Source: Terrimesophilobacter sp036833635 (GTDB taxonomy: Bacteria > Actinomycetota > Actinomycetes > Actinomycetales > Microbacteriaceae). Taken from it: a stretch of DNA of 64,000 nucleotides. The notes under the pieces are model-generated. The model had not been told where the DNA came from. It worked only from the letters and a program-made list of their open reading frames with translations, and made no database searches. Made by a program: the position numbers and the translations under genes. Of the stretch, positions 1 to 7,650 are shown in pieces; the stretch's first letter is position 1; each line of letters starts with the position of its first letter. The stretch covers positions 1-64,000 of the forward strand of contig DAITPJ010000002.1 of the NCBI GenBank assembly GCA_036833635.1, in the 5' to 3' direction.

Positions 1-1
1 G

Positions 2-72
2 AGCGAGTGACGGGAATCGAACCCGCGCTACCAGCTTGGGAAGCTGGAGTTCTGCCATTGAACTACACTCGC
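2..72 (-). tRNA. tRNA-Gly (anticodon CCC)
   Basis: On the minus strand the 71 bases fold as a cloverleaf. The acceptor stem pairs GCGAGTG with CACTCGC and is followed by discriminator T. The anticodon stem is CCAGC/GCTGG around loop TTCCCAA, giving anticodon CCC, which reads glycine codon GGG. The T arm contains GGTTCGATTCC. CCA is not encoded. The gene sits at the very edge of the window, divergent from dcd. Confidence 0.95.
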
Positions 73-82
73 GTGACGGCCG

Positions 83-104
83 CTTCGACAGGCTCAGCGA
101 ACGG
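83..104. repeat. Short dispersed repeat (CTTCGACAGGCTCAG type)
   Basis: The 22 bases from CTTCGACAGG to GCGAACGG resemble a short repeat common between genes of Micrococcales. A related copy lies inside grpE (7071-7091), and a variant on the opposite strand lies inside pgm (59980-60004). Family assignment is from memory of these genomes. The similarity among the window's copies is visible directly. Confidence 0.5.
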
Positions 105-154
105 TACGGGCAATACTAGCAAGCTGTACAGCTGCCCCTCAGTACGATGTGAGG

Positions 155-742
155 ATGCTGCTTTCGGACCGCGACATCAAGGCCGAGCTCCAGGCCGGCC
201 GGATCGGGCTCGACCCCCTCGACCTCTCGATGATCCAGCCTTCGAGCATCGATGTGCGGCTCGACCGCCTCTTCCGCCTCTTCGACAACCACAGGTACCC
301 GTTCATCGACCCCGCCGAGGACCAGCCCGAACTCACCCACCTCGTTGAGACCGATGACGACGAGCCCTTCATCCTGCACCCTGGGGAGTTCGCGCTCGCC
401 TCGACCTTCGAGCTCGTGACCCTTCCGGATGACGTGGCCGCCCGGCTCGAGGGCAAGAGCTCCCTTGGGCGGCTGGGCCTGCTCACGCACTCGACGGCTG
501 GCTTCATCGACCCTGGCTTCACGGGGCACGTGACGCTCGAGCTCAGCAACGTCGCGACGCTGCCGATCAAGTTGTGGCCGGGAATGAAGATCGGACAGCT
601 GTGCTTCTTCCGGCTGTCGTCACCGGCGGAGAGACCATACGGCTCGAGCGAGTACAGCTCGCGCTACCAGGGGCAGCGCGGGCCGACCGCGAGCAGGTCG
701 TTCCAGAACTTTCACCGGACGAGCACGAAGCGCGAGCGGTAA
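155..742 (+). CDS. dcd: dCTP deaminase, probably bifunctional (dCTP deaminase/dUTPase)
   Basis: Deaminates dCTP; the actinobacterial form also hydrolyses the product, giving dUMP for thymidylate synthesis. The 195-residue protein begins MLLSDRDI and carries the family blocks QPSSIDVRLD, EGKSSLGRLGL, HSTAGFIDPGF, GHVTLELSN and YQGQRGPTASRSFQNF. It runs close to the mycobacterial bifunctional enzyme along its whole length. A GTG six bases upstream (149) is in frame, but ATG 155 is preferred: it lies exactly six bases after TACGAT, the leaderless pattern seen at many genes here, and it matches the family N-terminus. Dual activity is inferred from the family. Confidence 0.95.
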   Translation: MLLSDRDIKAELQAGRIGLDPLDLSMIQPSSIDVRLDRLFRLFDNHRYPFIDPAEDQPELTHLVETDDDEPFILHPGEFALASTFELVTLPDDVAARLEGKSSLGRLGLLTHSTAGFIDPGFTGHVTLELSNVATLPIKLWPGMKIGQLCFFRLSSPAERPYGSSEYSSRYQGQRGPTASRSFQNFHRTSTKRER

Positions 743-784
743 CCGTCCCCTGAGGAGGCCGAAGGCCGTCGCGAGGAAACCGGA

Positions 785-1306
785 TCAGCGGGACAGCTCG
801 GCCAGCTGCAGCGCGACCCAGGGGCTGAAGGCGTAGGGTGCCGCCGACACCGCTGCACTGAGCTCCTCGGGGTCGACCCACACCCATTCGGCCACCTCAT
901 CCGGGTTCGCGACCACGGCATCCGTCGTCACGGCACGGAAGACAGGGCAGATCTCGTTCTCGACGATGCCGCTCGCGTCGACCGCGCGGTAGCGGAACTC
1001 GGGCAGCAACGGTTCGATCGTCGCGATCGTGATCCCCAGTTCGAGCGCGGCCCGACGGGCGAGCGCATCCTCCATGGCTTCCCCCGGTCCCGGGTGCCCG
1101 CAGAAGGAGTTCGTCCAGACCCCAGGCCAGGTGAGCTTTCCCAAGGCGCGCCTGGTGACGAGGACCTGCCCGGCCTCGTTGTAGACGTGGCAGGAGAAGG
1201 CGAGGTGCAGGGGGGTGTCGGTCGTGTGCACCGCGAACTTCTCGAACGATCCTGTCGGGGCGCCGTCCTCGTCGACGAGTACGACGAGTTCGGGCGCAGT
1301 GGTCAT
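785..1306 (-). CDS. idi: Isopentenyl-diphosphate delta-isomerase (type I)
   Basis: Interconverts isopentenyl and dimethylallyl diphosphate for isoprenoid synthesis in the cytoplasm. The 173-residue Nudix-fold protein has the type I signatures: TWPGVWTNSFCGHP with the catalytic Cys and metal-binding His, a Nudix-like GEAMEDALARRAALELG block, and ENEICPVF with the metal/catalytic glutamates. Start ATG 1306 follows TATCGT by six bases, a leaderless arrangement. A longer open frame runs upstream to 1765 but shadows the MarR gene. It is followed upstream on the same strand by that MarR gene 25 bp away, which has its own promoter-like box. Confidence 0.95.
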   Translation of the reverse strand: MTTAPELVVLVDEDGAPTGSFEKFAVHTTDTPLHLAFSCHVYNEAGQVLVTRRALGKLTWPGVWTNSFCGHPGPGEAMEDALARRAALELGITIATIEPLLPEFRYRAVDASGIVENEICPVFRAVTTDAVVANPDEVAEWVWVDPEELSAAVSAAPYAFSPWVALQLAELSR

Positions 1307-1331
1307 GCTTGCACGATACAGCGGAAGGCGC

Positions 1332-1748
1332 TCAGTCGCTCCAGCCGAGATTTCTCGCCATGTGCTCGAGCGCCTCGACGGTCGTGCCGTACTGCTCCTC
1401 GGTGATTCCGGCGGCGAGCTGGTCACGGTTGTGCGCGACGATATCGGCGAGCCGCGCGAAGGCCGCCTCGCCCTGCTCGGTGAGCGTGTACAGCGTCGGC
1501 GAGCCCACGACCCACGCGCTCTCGATGAGTTCCGCGAGGTGCGCCTCGGAGGTCTCGCCGTCGGGGTTGAGGAACGGGGCGACGGCCGTGTCCAGCTGCT
1601 CGAGGCTCGACGGTGCCTGCACGAGCACGTTGAGCAGCTGCCACTGGCGGCGCGTGACGCCGTGCTCGTCGAGCGTTGAGGCGAACTGCTTGTCGATGAG
1701 CTGGTCGACGAGCTTGAGCCAGTAGCCGATCGGCATCGTGGTTGCCAT
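1332..1748 (-). CDS. MarR-like winged-helix protein
   Basis: A 138-residue cytoplasmic protein with a central winged-helix DNA-binding region (about residues 25-95: RRQWQLLNVL, SEAHLAELIES, PTLYTLTEQGEAAF) flanked by dimerisation helices, as in MarR regulators. ATG 1748 lies six bases after TACAGT, so the mRNA is probably leaderless. The recognition helix is less canonical than usual. The target is unknown. Idi lies 25 bp downstream and may be co-transcribed. Confidence 0.75.
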   Translation of the reverse strand: MATTMPIGYWLKLVDQLIDKQFASTLDEHGVTRRQWQLLNVLVQAPSSLEQLDTAVAPFLNPDGETSEAHLAELIESAWVVGSPTLYTLTEQGEAAFARLADIVAHNRDQLAAGITEEQYGTTVEALEHMARNLGWSD

Positions 1749-1789
1749 GACTCGACTGTAGGCATACCGACCCGCGCGTGGCTAGTGGA

Positions 1790-2710
1790 TCAGGGGACTG
1801 TGTCGACGGGCGGTGTGAGCATGGTCGAATGCAGCGTGGGGGAAATGGGCGCAGACTTCCCGGACGCTGCGTTGACGAACTCCGTCACCGCGTCGAGGGT
1901 CGTGTCCGCGTTGAGGATGCGCGTGTGCCCGAGCCCCTCGGTGGTGATCAGCTCGGCGTGGCCATGGTTGGCCACGAGCAGTCGCCGCGACTCGGAAACC
2001 GGCACCCTGGCATCCGCGTCGTCGTGGACGAGCAGGAGCGGCACACGTGCGGGAAGTGGATGCCGCACCGCCGAAAAGCGATCGAAGATGTCGCGTTCGC
2101 CAGGGAAAATGCGGCGCGCGAAGCGCTCACGCAGGGCATCGACGGTGTCCTGTCGCAACGCGAGCGGGGCGGCGAACCCCTCGACCAGCCAGTCGGAGTC
2201 GGAGACCCCGGCAATTCCGGCAACACGCCCTGCCTGCACGCCTTCGTTCACGGCCACGAGCGCGGCGAGCACCCCGACGGAGTGCCCGACGATCGCATGA
2301 AAGCCCCCGTGGCGTCGCTGGAGGTTCCCGATCGCGTCGACGTAGTCGAGGATGCTGGTGCGTCGCCCTTCGGAGTCTCCGTTCGCGGGCGCGTCGAACC
2401 CCACGACGAGGTAGCCCTCGGCGCGCAGTTCCCGCACGAGCGCCGCGAACTGTGCGGCCCGTCCGCGCCAGCCGTGAACGAGCAGCACGGTGCGTGCTCC
2501 TGCGCCCCACTCGTAGACCGCCACCTCCTGCGCCCCGACGCGGATGCGACTCCGGCGAGCACTCTCGTGGGTCGCGCGCTCGTCCGCCCGCACCGGTAGT
2601 CGGGCTCCGACGTGCATGAAGAGCGGCAGTGCGACGGCAGCGCCGAGCCTGGGTGAGAGCGCCTCGGCCGCCTTGATGGCGGCGCGACTGAGGGTCAACT
2701 GTGCGGACAT
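1790..2710 (-). CDS. Alpha/beta-hydrolase fold protein
   Basis: A 306-residue serine hydrolase with the oxyanion region VLLVHGWRGR, nucleophile elbow GHSVG, an acid in LLVHDDADARVP and a C-terminal His in GLGHTRIL. There is no signal peptide. Substrate cannot be told from sequence. A ribosome site (AGGAG) precedes ATG 2710. It is divergent from the TetR gene at 2799, with a long imperfect inverted repeat between them, so it is probably that regulator's target. Confidence 0.85.
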   Translation of the reverse strand: MSAQLTLSRAAIKAAEALSPRLGAAVALPLFMHVGARLPVRADERATHESARRSRIRVGAQEVAVYEWGAGARTVLLVHGWRGRAAQFAALVRELRAEGYLVVGFDAPANGDSEGRRTSILDYVDAIGNLQRRHGGFHAIVGHSVGVLAALVAVNEGVQAGRVAGIAGVSDSDWLVEGFAAPLALRQDTVDALRERFARRIFPGERDIFDRFSAVRHPLPARVPLLLVHDDADARVPVSESRRLLVANHGHAELITTEGLGHTRILNADTTLDAVTEFVNAASGKSAPISPTLHSTMLTPPVDTVP

Positions 2711-2744
2711 GGAACTCCTGCCGGTCTGGCGTCGCCGTAAACAA

Positions 2745-2782
2745 TACGAACGAGCGTCTTTATAGATGCACGCACGATCGTA
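2745..2782. promoter_or_regulatory. Inverted repeat, probable TetR operator
   Basis: TACGAACGAGCGT (2745-2757) and ACGCACGATCGTA (2770-2782) are complementary at 11 of 13 positions around a 12-base spacer. The repeat lies between the divergent hydrolase and tetR starts and ends just before the TAAACT box of tetR, so binding would block both genes. Assignment to this TetR protein is inferred from position. Confidence 0.65.
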
Positions 2783-2798
2783 CTACTAAACTGGCCCT

Positions 2799-3443
2799 AT
2801 GCAACAGGTCGACGGACGAAAGGCGCGTGGCGACGAGTCTCGCCGGATCGTCCTCGCCCGGGCGATCAACATCGCCTCCGTCCAGGGTCTCGCCGGGCTC
2901 TCGATCGGGAGACTCGCGAGCGACGTCTCGGCGAGCAAGAGCGGCGTAGCTGCCCTGTTCGGCTCGAAGGAACAGCTGCAGCTCGCGACCATCGCGGCCG
3001 CGCGCGACGTCTTCACATCCGCCGTGATCGAACCGGCCAGGACCCACCCGCGCGGCATCCACCGGGTATGCGCCCTCGTGCAGCTCTGGCTCGACTATTC
3101 ATCCGGTCGGGTTTTCGAAGGCGGATGCTTCTTCATGGCCGCGTCGGTCGAACTCGACTCGAAGCCGGGACCGGTTCGCGATGCGCTGATCCATGCGCTC
3201 GACGACTGGGACGGTTACCTCGCGGCGGCGGTCCGCCATGCCATGGAGCAGGGGGAGCTGCCGGGGCTCACGGATGCCGCGCAGCTCGCTTTCGAGATCA
3301 ATGCGCTCTTCGACGAGGCGAATACCCGCTCGCTGCTTCGCGATTCACGCACCCCGTACGATCGGGCCCGCGCGGCCATCATGGCCCGGCTGCTGGCTCT
3401 CGGAGCGGATCCGGCCGTGCTCGCGCTGCACGACCGGGCCTGA
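2799..3443 (+). CDS. TetR family transcriptional regulator
   Basis: A 214-residue regulator. The N-terminal HTH (residues 15-60) reads RIVLARAINIASVQGLAGLS, IGRLASDVSASKSGVAALFG and SKEQLQLA. The C-terminal ligand domain contains GCFFMAASVELDSKPGPVRDAL, typical of the YcdC/TetR_C subgroup. ATG 2799 follows TAAACT by six bases, so the transcript is probably leaderless. It very likely represses itself and the divergent hydrolase through the inverted repeat at 2745-2782. The inducer is unknown. Confidence 0.9.
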   Translation: MQQVDGRKARGDESRRIVLARAINIASVQGLAGLSIGRLASDVSASKSGVAALFGSKEQLQLATIAAARDVFTSAVIEPARTHPRGIHRVCALVQLWLDYSSGRVFEGGCFFMAASVELDSKPGPVRDALIHALDDWDGYLAAAVRHAMEQGELPGLTDAAQLAFEINALFDEANTRSLLRDSRTPYDRARAAIMARLLALGADPAVLALHDRA

Positions 3444-3461
3444 TCCGGCGCTCGGCGATCG

Positions 3462-4937
3462 TTACGCGGCAGAAACCTTTCGGAACGAGTGCTCAGGGGC
3501 ACGCACGAAGATCAACAGCACGAATCCCACGGCGAGCACGAGCGTGATCCCGAGAATGCCGTAGAGGATCTGGTTCGCCGCGAGTGCGATGAAGATGCCC
3601 CACAGCAGCGAGGCGAGCCAGCTCGCGGCTCGACCCGTCGTGGCGTAGAGGCCGAAGATCTCGCCTTCGCGTCCCGCAGGGGTGACTCGAGCCAGGAAGG
3701 ACCGCGAGGATGCCTGCGCAGGGCCGACGAACGCCGCAAGGATGATCCCGACCACCCAGAACAGCGGCTTTCCGAGGTCGGCCGCGAAGAACACGGTCAA
3801 CGTGCAGACGATGAGGCCACCGATCGCGAACAGGATGACAGGCTTCGGCCCCAACCTATCGTCGAGCCGGCCGGCGAGGATCGTCGACAGTCCGGCGACG
3901 AGGTTGAGGACGATGCCGAAGATGACGAGATCCGTGAATCCGAACCCGAACACCGCGCCGGCAATGACCGAACCGAACGTGAATACGGCGGCAAGCCCGT
4001 CGCGATAGACCGCGCTCGCGAGCAGGAACCAGAACGTGGGCCGCGTCTCCTTCCACAGCCGCATGATGCTCTTGACGAGTTCGACGTAGCTGCGGAAGAA
4101 GTTGACCTTCTTGACGACCCCGATGCTGAGCGGCTCAGGGACGTTCAGGAGGATCGGGATGGCGAAGACGATCGTCCAGACGGTGGCGCCGAGAGCGACG
4201 ATCCTGAACGTCCAGGCGCTGTCCCCGTTGAGAACGCCGCCGAGGATCGCTCCAACGACGATGGTGAGAGCGATGATTCCGCCGATGTAGCCGAAGCCCC
4301 AGCCCAGGCCTGACACTTTGCCCACGGTCTTCTTGGTCGAGACGGAGACCAGGAGCGCGTTGTAGTTGACCCCTGCGATCTCGCTGAAGACACTGCCGAG
4401 GGCGATGAGGGAAACACCCAGCAGGAACCACTGCTGGCCTGCATCGACGAAGAACAACCCGAACTGGCATAGGACGAGCAGCCCCGTGAAGATGGCCAGC
4501 TGCAGTTTCTGCCGGCCAGCGGCATCCGCGCGCTGCCCCATGACCGGGGCGAGCAGCGCGATGAGGATCCCGGCGATCGTGATACCCCACCCGAGGTTGG
4601 CCGCGAGTTGACCGAGCCCGTCGCAGTAGGCGTTGCCTGCCGCTGAAGCGTCGCATTTGATGTAGGAGCCATCGGCGTTCTGGCCCGTGGCGGCCACGTC
4701 GGCCGCGAGGAAGAAGTGCGACGTGAGGAAGCTCGGCACCCAGACGAACGTCAGGAGCACCGTGTTGAAGGGTTGCGTCGCCCAGTCCCAGAGCGCCCAG
4801 GAGAACACCTGCTTTCGCGGGATGACCTTGCCCTCCTGCAGGTCGAGGCCGACAGCGGCGATCGCCCCCGTGTTGGCGGCGACCGGAACCGTCTTCGACG
4901 TGGGCGCGACGTCGTTGTCGTGAGTCTCATTCGTCAT
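3462..4937 (-). CDS. MFS transporter, UMF1/Atg22-like family
   Basis: A 491-residue integral membrane protein with about 11-12 hydrophobic helices. The first helix region reads FSWALWDWATQPFNTVL, the diagnostic start of the Atg22/UMF1 group; a GQRADAAGRQKLQ loop follows TM3 and a RLDDRLGPKP loop sits mid-protein. Members are proposed small-molecule exporters of the inner membrane; no substrate can be deduced. ATG 4937 is six bases after TAGCCT (leaderless pattern). It converges on tetR with an 18-bp gap and is divergent from dnaK. Confidence 0.88.
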   Translation of the reverse strand: MTNETHDNDVAPTSKTVPVAANTGAIAAVGLDLQEGKVIPRKQVFSWALWDWATQPFNTVLLTFVWVPSFLTSHFFLAADVAATGQNADGSYIKCDASAAGNAYCDGLGQLAANLGWGITIAGILIALLAPVMGQRADAAGRQKLQLAIFTGLLVLCQFGLFFVDAGQQWFLLGVSLIALGSVFSEIAGVNYNALLVSVSTKKTVGKVSGLGWGFGYIGGIIALTIVVGAILGGVLNGDSAWTFRIVALGATVWTIVFAIPILLNVPEPLSIGVVKKVNFFRSYVELVKSIMRLWKETRPTFWFLLASAVYRDGLAAVFTFGSVIAGAVFGFGFTDLVIFGIVLNLVAGLSTILAGRLDDRLGPKPVILFAIGGLIVCTLTVFFAADLGKPLFWVVGIILAAFVGPAQASSRSFLARVTPAGREGEIFGLYATTGRAASWLASLLWGIFIALAANQILYGILGITLVLAVGFVLLIFVRAPEHSFRKVSAA

Positions 4938-4981
4938 GGAGTCAGGCTAGCGGCCCGCGGCCGCATCGGGAGGCCGATTTA

Positions 4982-5002
4982 CTTGAGCCACTCACACTCA
5001 AC
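4982..5002. promoter_or_regulatory. HAIR operator 1 (HspR site)
   Basis: CTTGAGC - 7 bases - ACTCAAC matches the HspR consensus CTTGAGT-N7-ACTCAAG at 12 of 14 positions. It lies just upstream of the -35 box of dnaK. HspR, encoded in the same operon, should bind here together with DnaK to repress transcription. Confidence 0.88.
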
Positions 5003-5017
5003 TTTCAGGTCCTCGTC

Positions 5018-5046
5018 TTGACAAAGTTATCCACAGGCGGCAAACT
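5018..5046 (+). promoter_or_regulatory. dnaK operon promoter
   Basis: TTGACA (5018-5023) is a consensus -35 box. With a 17-base spacer the -10 is CAAACT (5041-5046), which overlaps the first bases of the second HAIR site. The promoter is therefore sandwiched between two HspR operators. Confidence 0.75.
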
Positions 5047-5065
5047 TGAGCGATCGGGACTCAAG
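5045..5065. promoter_or_regulatory. HAIR operator 2 (HspR site)
   Basis: CTTGAGC - 7 bases - ACTCAAG matches the HspR consensus at 13 of 14 positions. It overlaps the -10 box and the expected transcription start of dnaK, so occupancy would directly exclude RNA polymerase. Confidence 0.92.
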
Positions 5066-5102
5066 TCCCATTCCTGACTTGTCACAAAGGAGAACAGAGC
5101 GC

Positions 5103-6968
5103 ATGGCTCGAGCAGTAGGAATCGATCTCGGTACGACCAACTCGGTCGTCTCGGTCCTTGAAGGCGGCGAACCGACCGTCATCGCGAACGCAGAAGGTTT
5201 CCGGACCACACCGTCCGTCGTCGCGTTCACCAAAGATGGCGAAGTGCTCGTCGGCGAGACCGCCAAGCGGCAGGCCGTGACCAACGTCGACCGCACGATC
5301 GCGAGCGTCAAGCGCCACATGGGCACCGACTGGAAGACCGACATCGACGGCAAGACCTACACGCCGCAGGAGATCTCGGCCCGCATCCTCGCCAAGCTCA
5401 AGCGCGACGCCGAGCAGTATCTCGGCGATACGGTCACGGATGCCGTTATCACCGTTCCCGCCTACTTCAACGACGCGGAGCGCCAGGCCACGAAGGAGGC
5501 AGGCGAGATCGCGGGTCTCAACGTGCTCCGCATCATCAACGAGCCGACCGCGGCCGCGCTCGCGTACGGGCTCGACAAGGGCAAGGAGGACGAACTCATT
5601 CTCGTCTTCGACCTCGGTGGCGGAACCTTCGACGTCTCGCTCCTCGAGGTGGGCAAGGACGACGACTTCTCCACGATCCAGGTCCGCTCGACCGCCGGTG
5701 ACAACCGCCTCGGCGGCGACGACTGGGACCAGCGCATCGTCGACCACCTCATCAAGAAGTTCAAGGAGACGACGGGCGTCGACGTCTCGAAGGACAAGAT
5801 CGCCAAGCAGCGCCTCAAGGAGGCCGCGGAGCAGGCGAAGAAGGAGCTCAGCTCCTCGATGAGCACGAGCATCCAGCTGCCGTATCTCTCGCTCACCGAG
5901 AACGGCCCCGCCAACCTCGACGAGACGCTCACGCGTGCCCAGTTCGAGCAGATGACCTCCGACCTGCTCGACCGCACTCGTAAGCCCTTCGCGGACGTCA
6001 TCAAGGAGGCCGGCATCAAGGTCTCCGAGGTCGCGCACGTCGTGCTCGTCGGCGGGTCGACCAGGATGCCGGCGGTCGTCGAGCTCATCAAGAAGGAGAC
6101 CGGTGGCAAGGAGCCGAACAAGGGTGTCAACCCGGATGAGGTGGTCGCCGTCGGCGCCGCCCTCCAGGCCGGCGTTCTCAAGGGCGAGCGCAAGGACGTT
6201 CTCCTCATCGACGTGACCCCGCTGAGTCTCGGAATCGAGACCAAGGGCGGGATCATGACGAAGCTCATCGAGCGCAATACCGCGATCCCGACGAAGCGCA
6301 GCGAGACCTTCACGACGGCCGACGACAACCAGCCGTCGGTGGCCATCCAGGTCTTCCAGGGCGAGCGCGAGTTCACCAAGGACAACAAGGCGCTCGGCAC
6401 CTTCGAGCTCACCGGGATCGCGCCCGCCCCCCGCGGGGTCCCCCAGATCGAGGTCACGTTCGACATCGACGCCAACGGCATCGTGCACGTGTCCGCGAAG
6501 GACAAGGGCACCGGCAAGGAGCAGTCGATGACGATCACGGGCGGTTCGTCGCTCGCGAAGGAGGACATCGAGCGGATGATCCGCGAGGCCGAGGAGCACG
6601 CCGCCGAGGACAAGGCCCGTCGGGAGACCGCTGAGATGCGTAACACCGCGGAGCAGCTCGCGTTCTCGACAGAGAAGCTCCTGACGGAGAACGCGGACAA
6701 GCTGCCGGAGGATGTCACCTCCGAGGTCCAGGCGGACGTCGACGCACTCAAGACCGCGCTCGCCGGCGAGGACGACGAGGCCGTCAACACGGCCTTCGAC
6801 AAGCTCAACGAGAGCCAGTCGAAGATCGGCGAGGCGCTGTACCAGCAGAGCCAGACGGCCGAGGCGACCGCGGCCGACTCGCAGACAGGCGAGCCGGCAT
6901 CGCCCGACGATGAGGACATCGTCGACGCCGAAGTCGTCGAGGACGAGCCAGAGGGCGGCACAAAGTAG
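5103..6968 (+). CDS. dnaK: Chaperone protein DnaK (Hsp70)
   Basis: ATP-driven cytoplasmic Hsp70 chaperone working with GrpE and DnaJ; in actinobacteria it is also the corepressor of HspR. The 621-residue protein has the nucleotide-binding domain (1 to about 365; GIDLGTTNSVV, DLGGGTFDVSLL, VGGSTRMPAV), the DVTPLSLG linker at about 368, the substrate-binding domain, a helical lid and an acidic tail ending EDEPEGGTK. The start at ATG 5103 is fixed by the MARAVGIDLG family start and the AAGGAG ribosome site; a TTG at 5046 in the same frame is an artefact of the operator. It heads a five-gene operon. Confidence 0.99.
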   Translation: MARAVGIDLGTTNSVVSVLEGGEPTVIANAEGFRTTPSVVAFTKDGEVLVGETAKRQAVTNVDRTIASVKRHMGTDWKTDIDGKTYTPQEISARILAKLKRDAEQYLGDTVTDAVITVPAYFNDAERQATKEAGEIAGLNVLRIINEPTAAALAYGLDKGKEDELILVFDLGGGTFDVSLLEVGKDDDFSTIQVRSTAGDNRLGGDDWDQRIVDHLIKKFKETTGVDVSKDKIAKQRLKEAAEQAKKELSSSMSTSIQLPYLSLTENGPANLDETLTRAQFEQMTSDLLDRTRKPFADVIKEAGIKVSEVAHVVLVGGSTRMPAVVELIKKETGGKEPNKGVNPDEVVAVGAALQAGVLKGERKDVLLIDVTPLSLGIETKGGIMTKLIERNTAIPTKRSETFTTADDNQPSVAIQVFQGEREFTKDNKALGTFELTGIAPAPRGVPQIEVTFDIDANGIVHVSAKDKGTGKEQSMTITGGSSLAKEDIERMIREAEEHAAEDKARRETAEMRNTAEQLAFSTEKLLTENADKLPEDVTSEVQADVDALKTALAGEDDEAVNTAFDKLNESQSKIGEALYQQSQTAEATAADSQTGEPASPDDEDIVDAEVVEDEPEGGTK

Positions 6969-6970
6969 CG

Positions 6971-7648
6971 ATGGCCGACAAGAACAGGAAGAAGCGGGAC
7001 GATTCGCCCGACGAGTCGCGTCCCGAGGACCAGAAGGATGCGGGCACCGGCGAGCCGGTCGTGCGCGACCCTTCGACGGACTCAGGGCAGGCAAAGGAAG
7101 CGGCTGAGCCGGTCGTGCGTGACCGCAGGCGCATAGACCCCGAGACCGGGGAGGCTCGCCACGACGACTCGGAGGAGCGGCTGACCGACGAGGACCTCGC
7201 GAGGCTCCTCGAGGAGCCGGCCCCGGAGACGGGAGCGGCCTCCGAGCACCTCGATGACCTCAAGCGCGTGCAGGCCGAATATGCGAACTACCGCAGGCGC
7301 GTCGATCGCGATCGCCACGTTGCGCGGGAGCTCGCCATCGTCGAGATGATGACCGGCTTCCTCCCGGTGCTCGACGACCTCGATCTCGCGGAGGCCCACG
7401 GAGACCTCGAAGGCAGCCCGCTGGAGCTCGTCGCGCAGAAGCTGCGCGCTCAGTTCGAGCGATACGGCCTCGAGAAGGTCGGGGAGGCCGGCGAGCCGTT
7501 CGACCCGAAGCTCCACGAGGCGATCGCCCAGCTGCCGTCGACGGATGTCGAGGTCGAGACGATCGCGGAGGTTGTGCAGCCCGGTTATCGGCTCGGTGAG
7601 CGTCTGCTGCGGGCGGCCAAGGTCGCCGTCTCCGTCCCCGGGGACTGA
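6971..7648 (+). CDS. grpE: Nucleotide exchange factor GrpE
   Basis: Dimeric co-chaperone that releases ADP from DnaK. The 225-residue protein has a long charged disordered N-terminus (about 1-85), a coiled coil starting near VQAEYANYRRRVDRDR, and the C-terminal beta domain (GEPFDPKLHEAIAQ, VVQPGYRLGERLLRAAKVAVS). The gene starts 2 bases after the dnaK stop. The N-terminal tail contains an internal duplication EPVVRD...EPVVRD around a dispersed-repeat sequence (see separate entry), so part of the tail appears to come from non-coding repeat DNA. Confidence 0.97.
   Translation: MADKNRKKRDDSPDESRPEDQKDAGTGEPVVRDPSTDSGQAKEAAEPVVRDRRRIDPETGEARHDDSEERLTDEDLARLLEEPAPETGAASEHLDDLKRVQAEYANYRRRVDRDRHVARELAIVEMMTGFLPVLDDLDLAEAHGDLEGSPLELVAQKLRAQFERYGLEKVGEAGEPFDPKLHEAIAQLPSTDVEVETIAEVVQPGYRLGERLLRAAKVAVSVPGD
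7052..7123. repeat. Direct repeats enclosing a dispersed repeat inside grpE
   Basis: GAGCCGGTCGTGCGCGAC (7052-7069) recurs at 7106-7123 with one change. Between the copies lies CTTCGACGGACTCAGGGCAGG (7071-7091, given here without its final base-for-base alignment), similar to the repeat at 83-104. The whole unit stays in frame and encodes grpE residues 28-51 in the disordered tail. Confidence 0.6.
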
Positions 7649-7650
7649 CC

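Noticed and set aside
2..104. Prophage or island attachment site at the tRNA-Gly gene
   Set aside because: No integrase or second tRNA fragment is seen, and the neighbouring genes are ordinary chromosomal ones.
1307..1765. Upstream extension of the idi frame
   Set aside because: It overlaps the MarR gene in another frame and encodes Ser/Arg-rich shadow sequence; ATG 1306 fits the family and the promoter box.
5082..7094. Long open frame antisense to dnaK (670 codons), and similar ones opposite aceB, cebR and others
   Set aside because: High GC leaves antisense frames open. These lack family motifs and lie wholly opposite clearly conserved genes.
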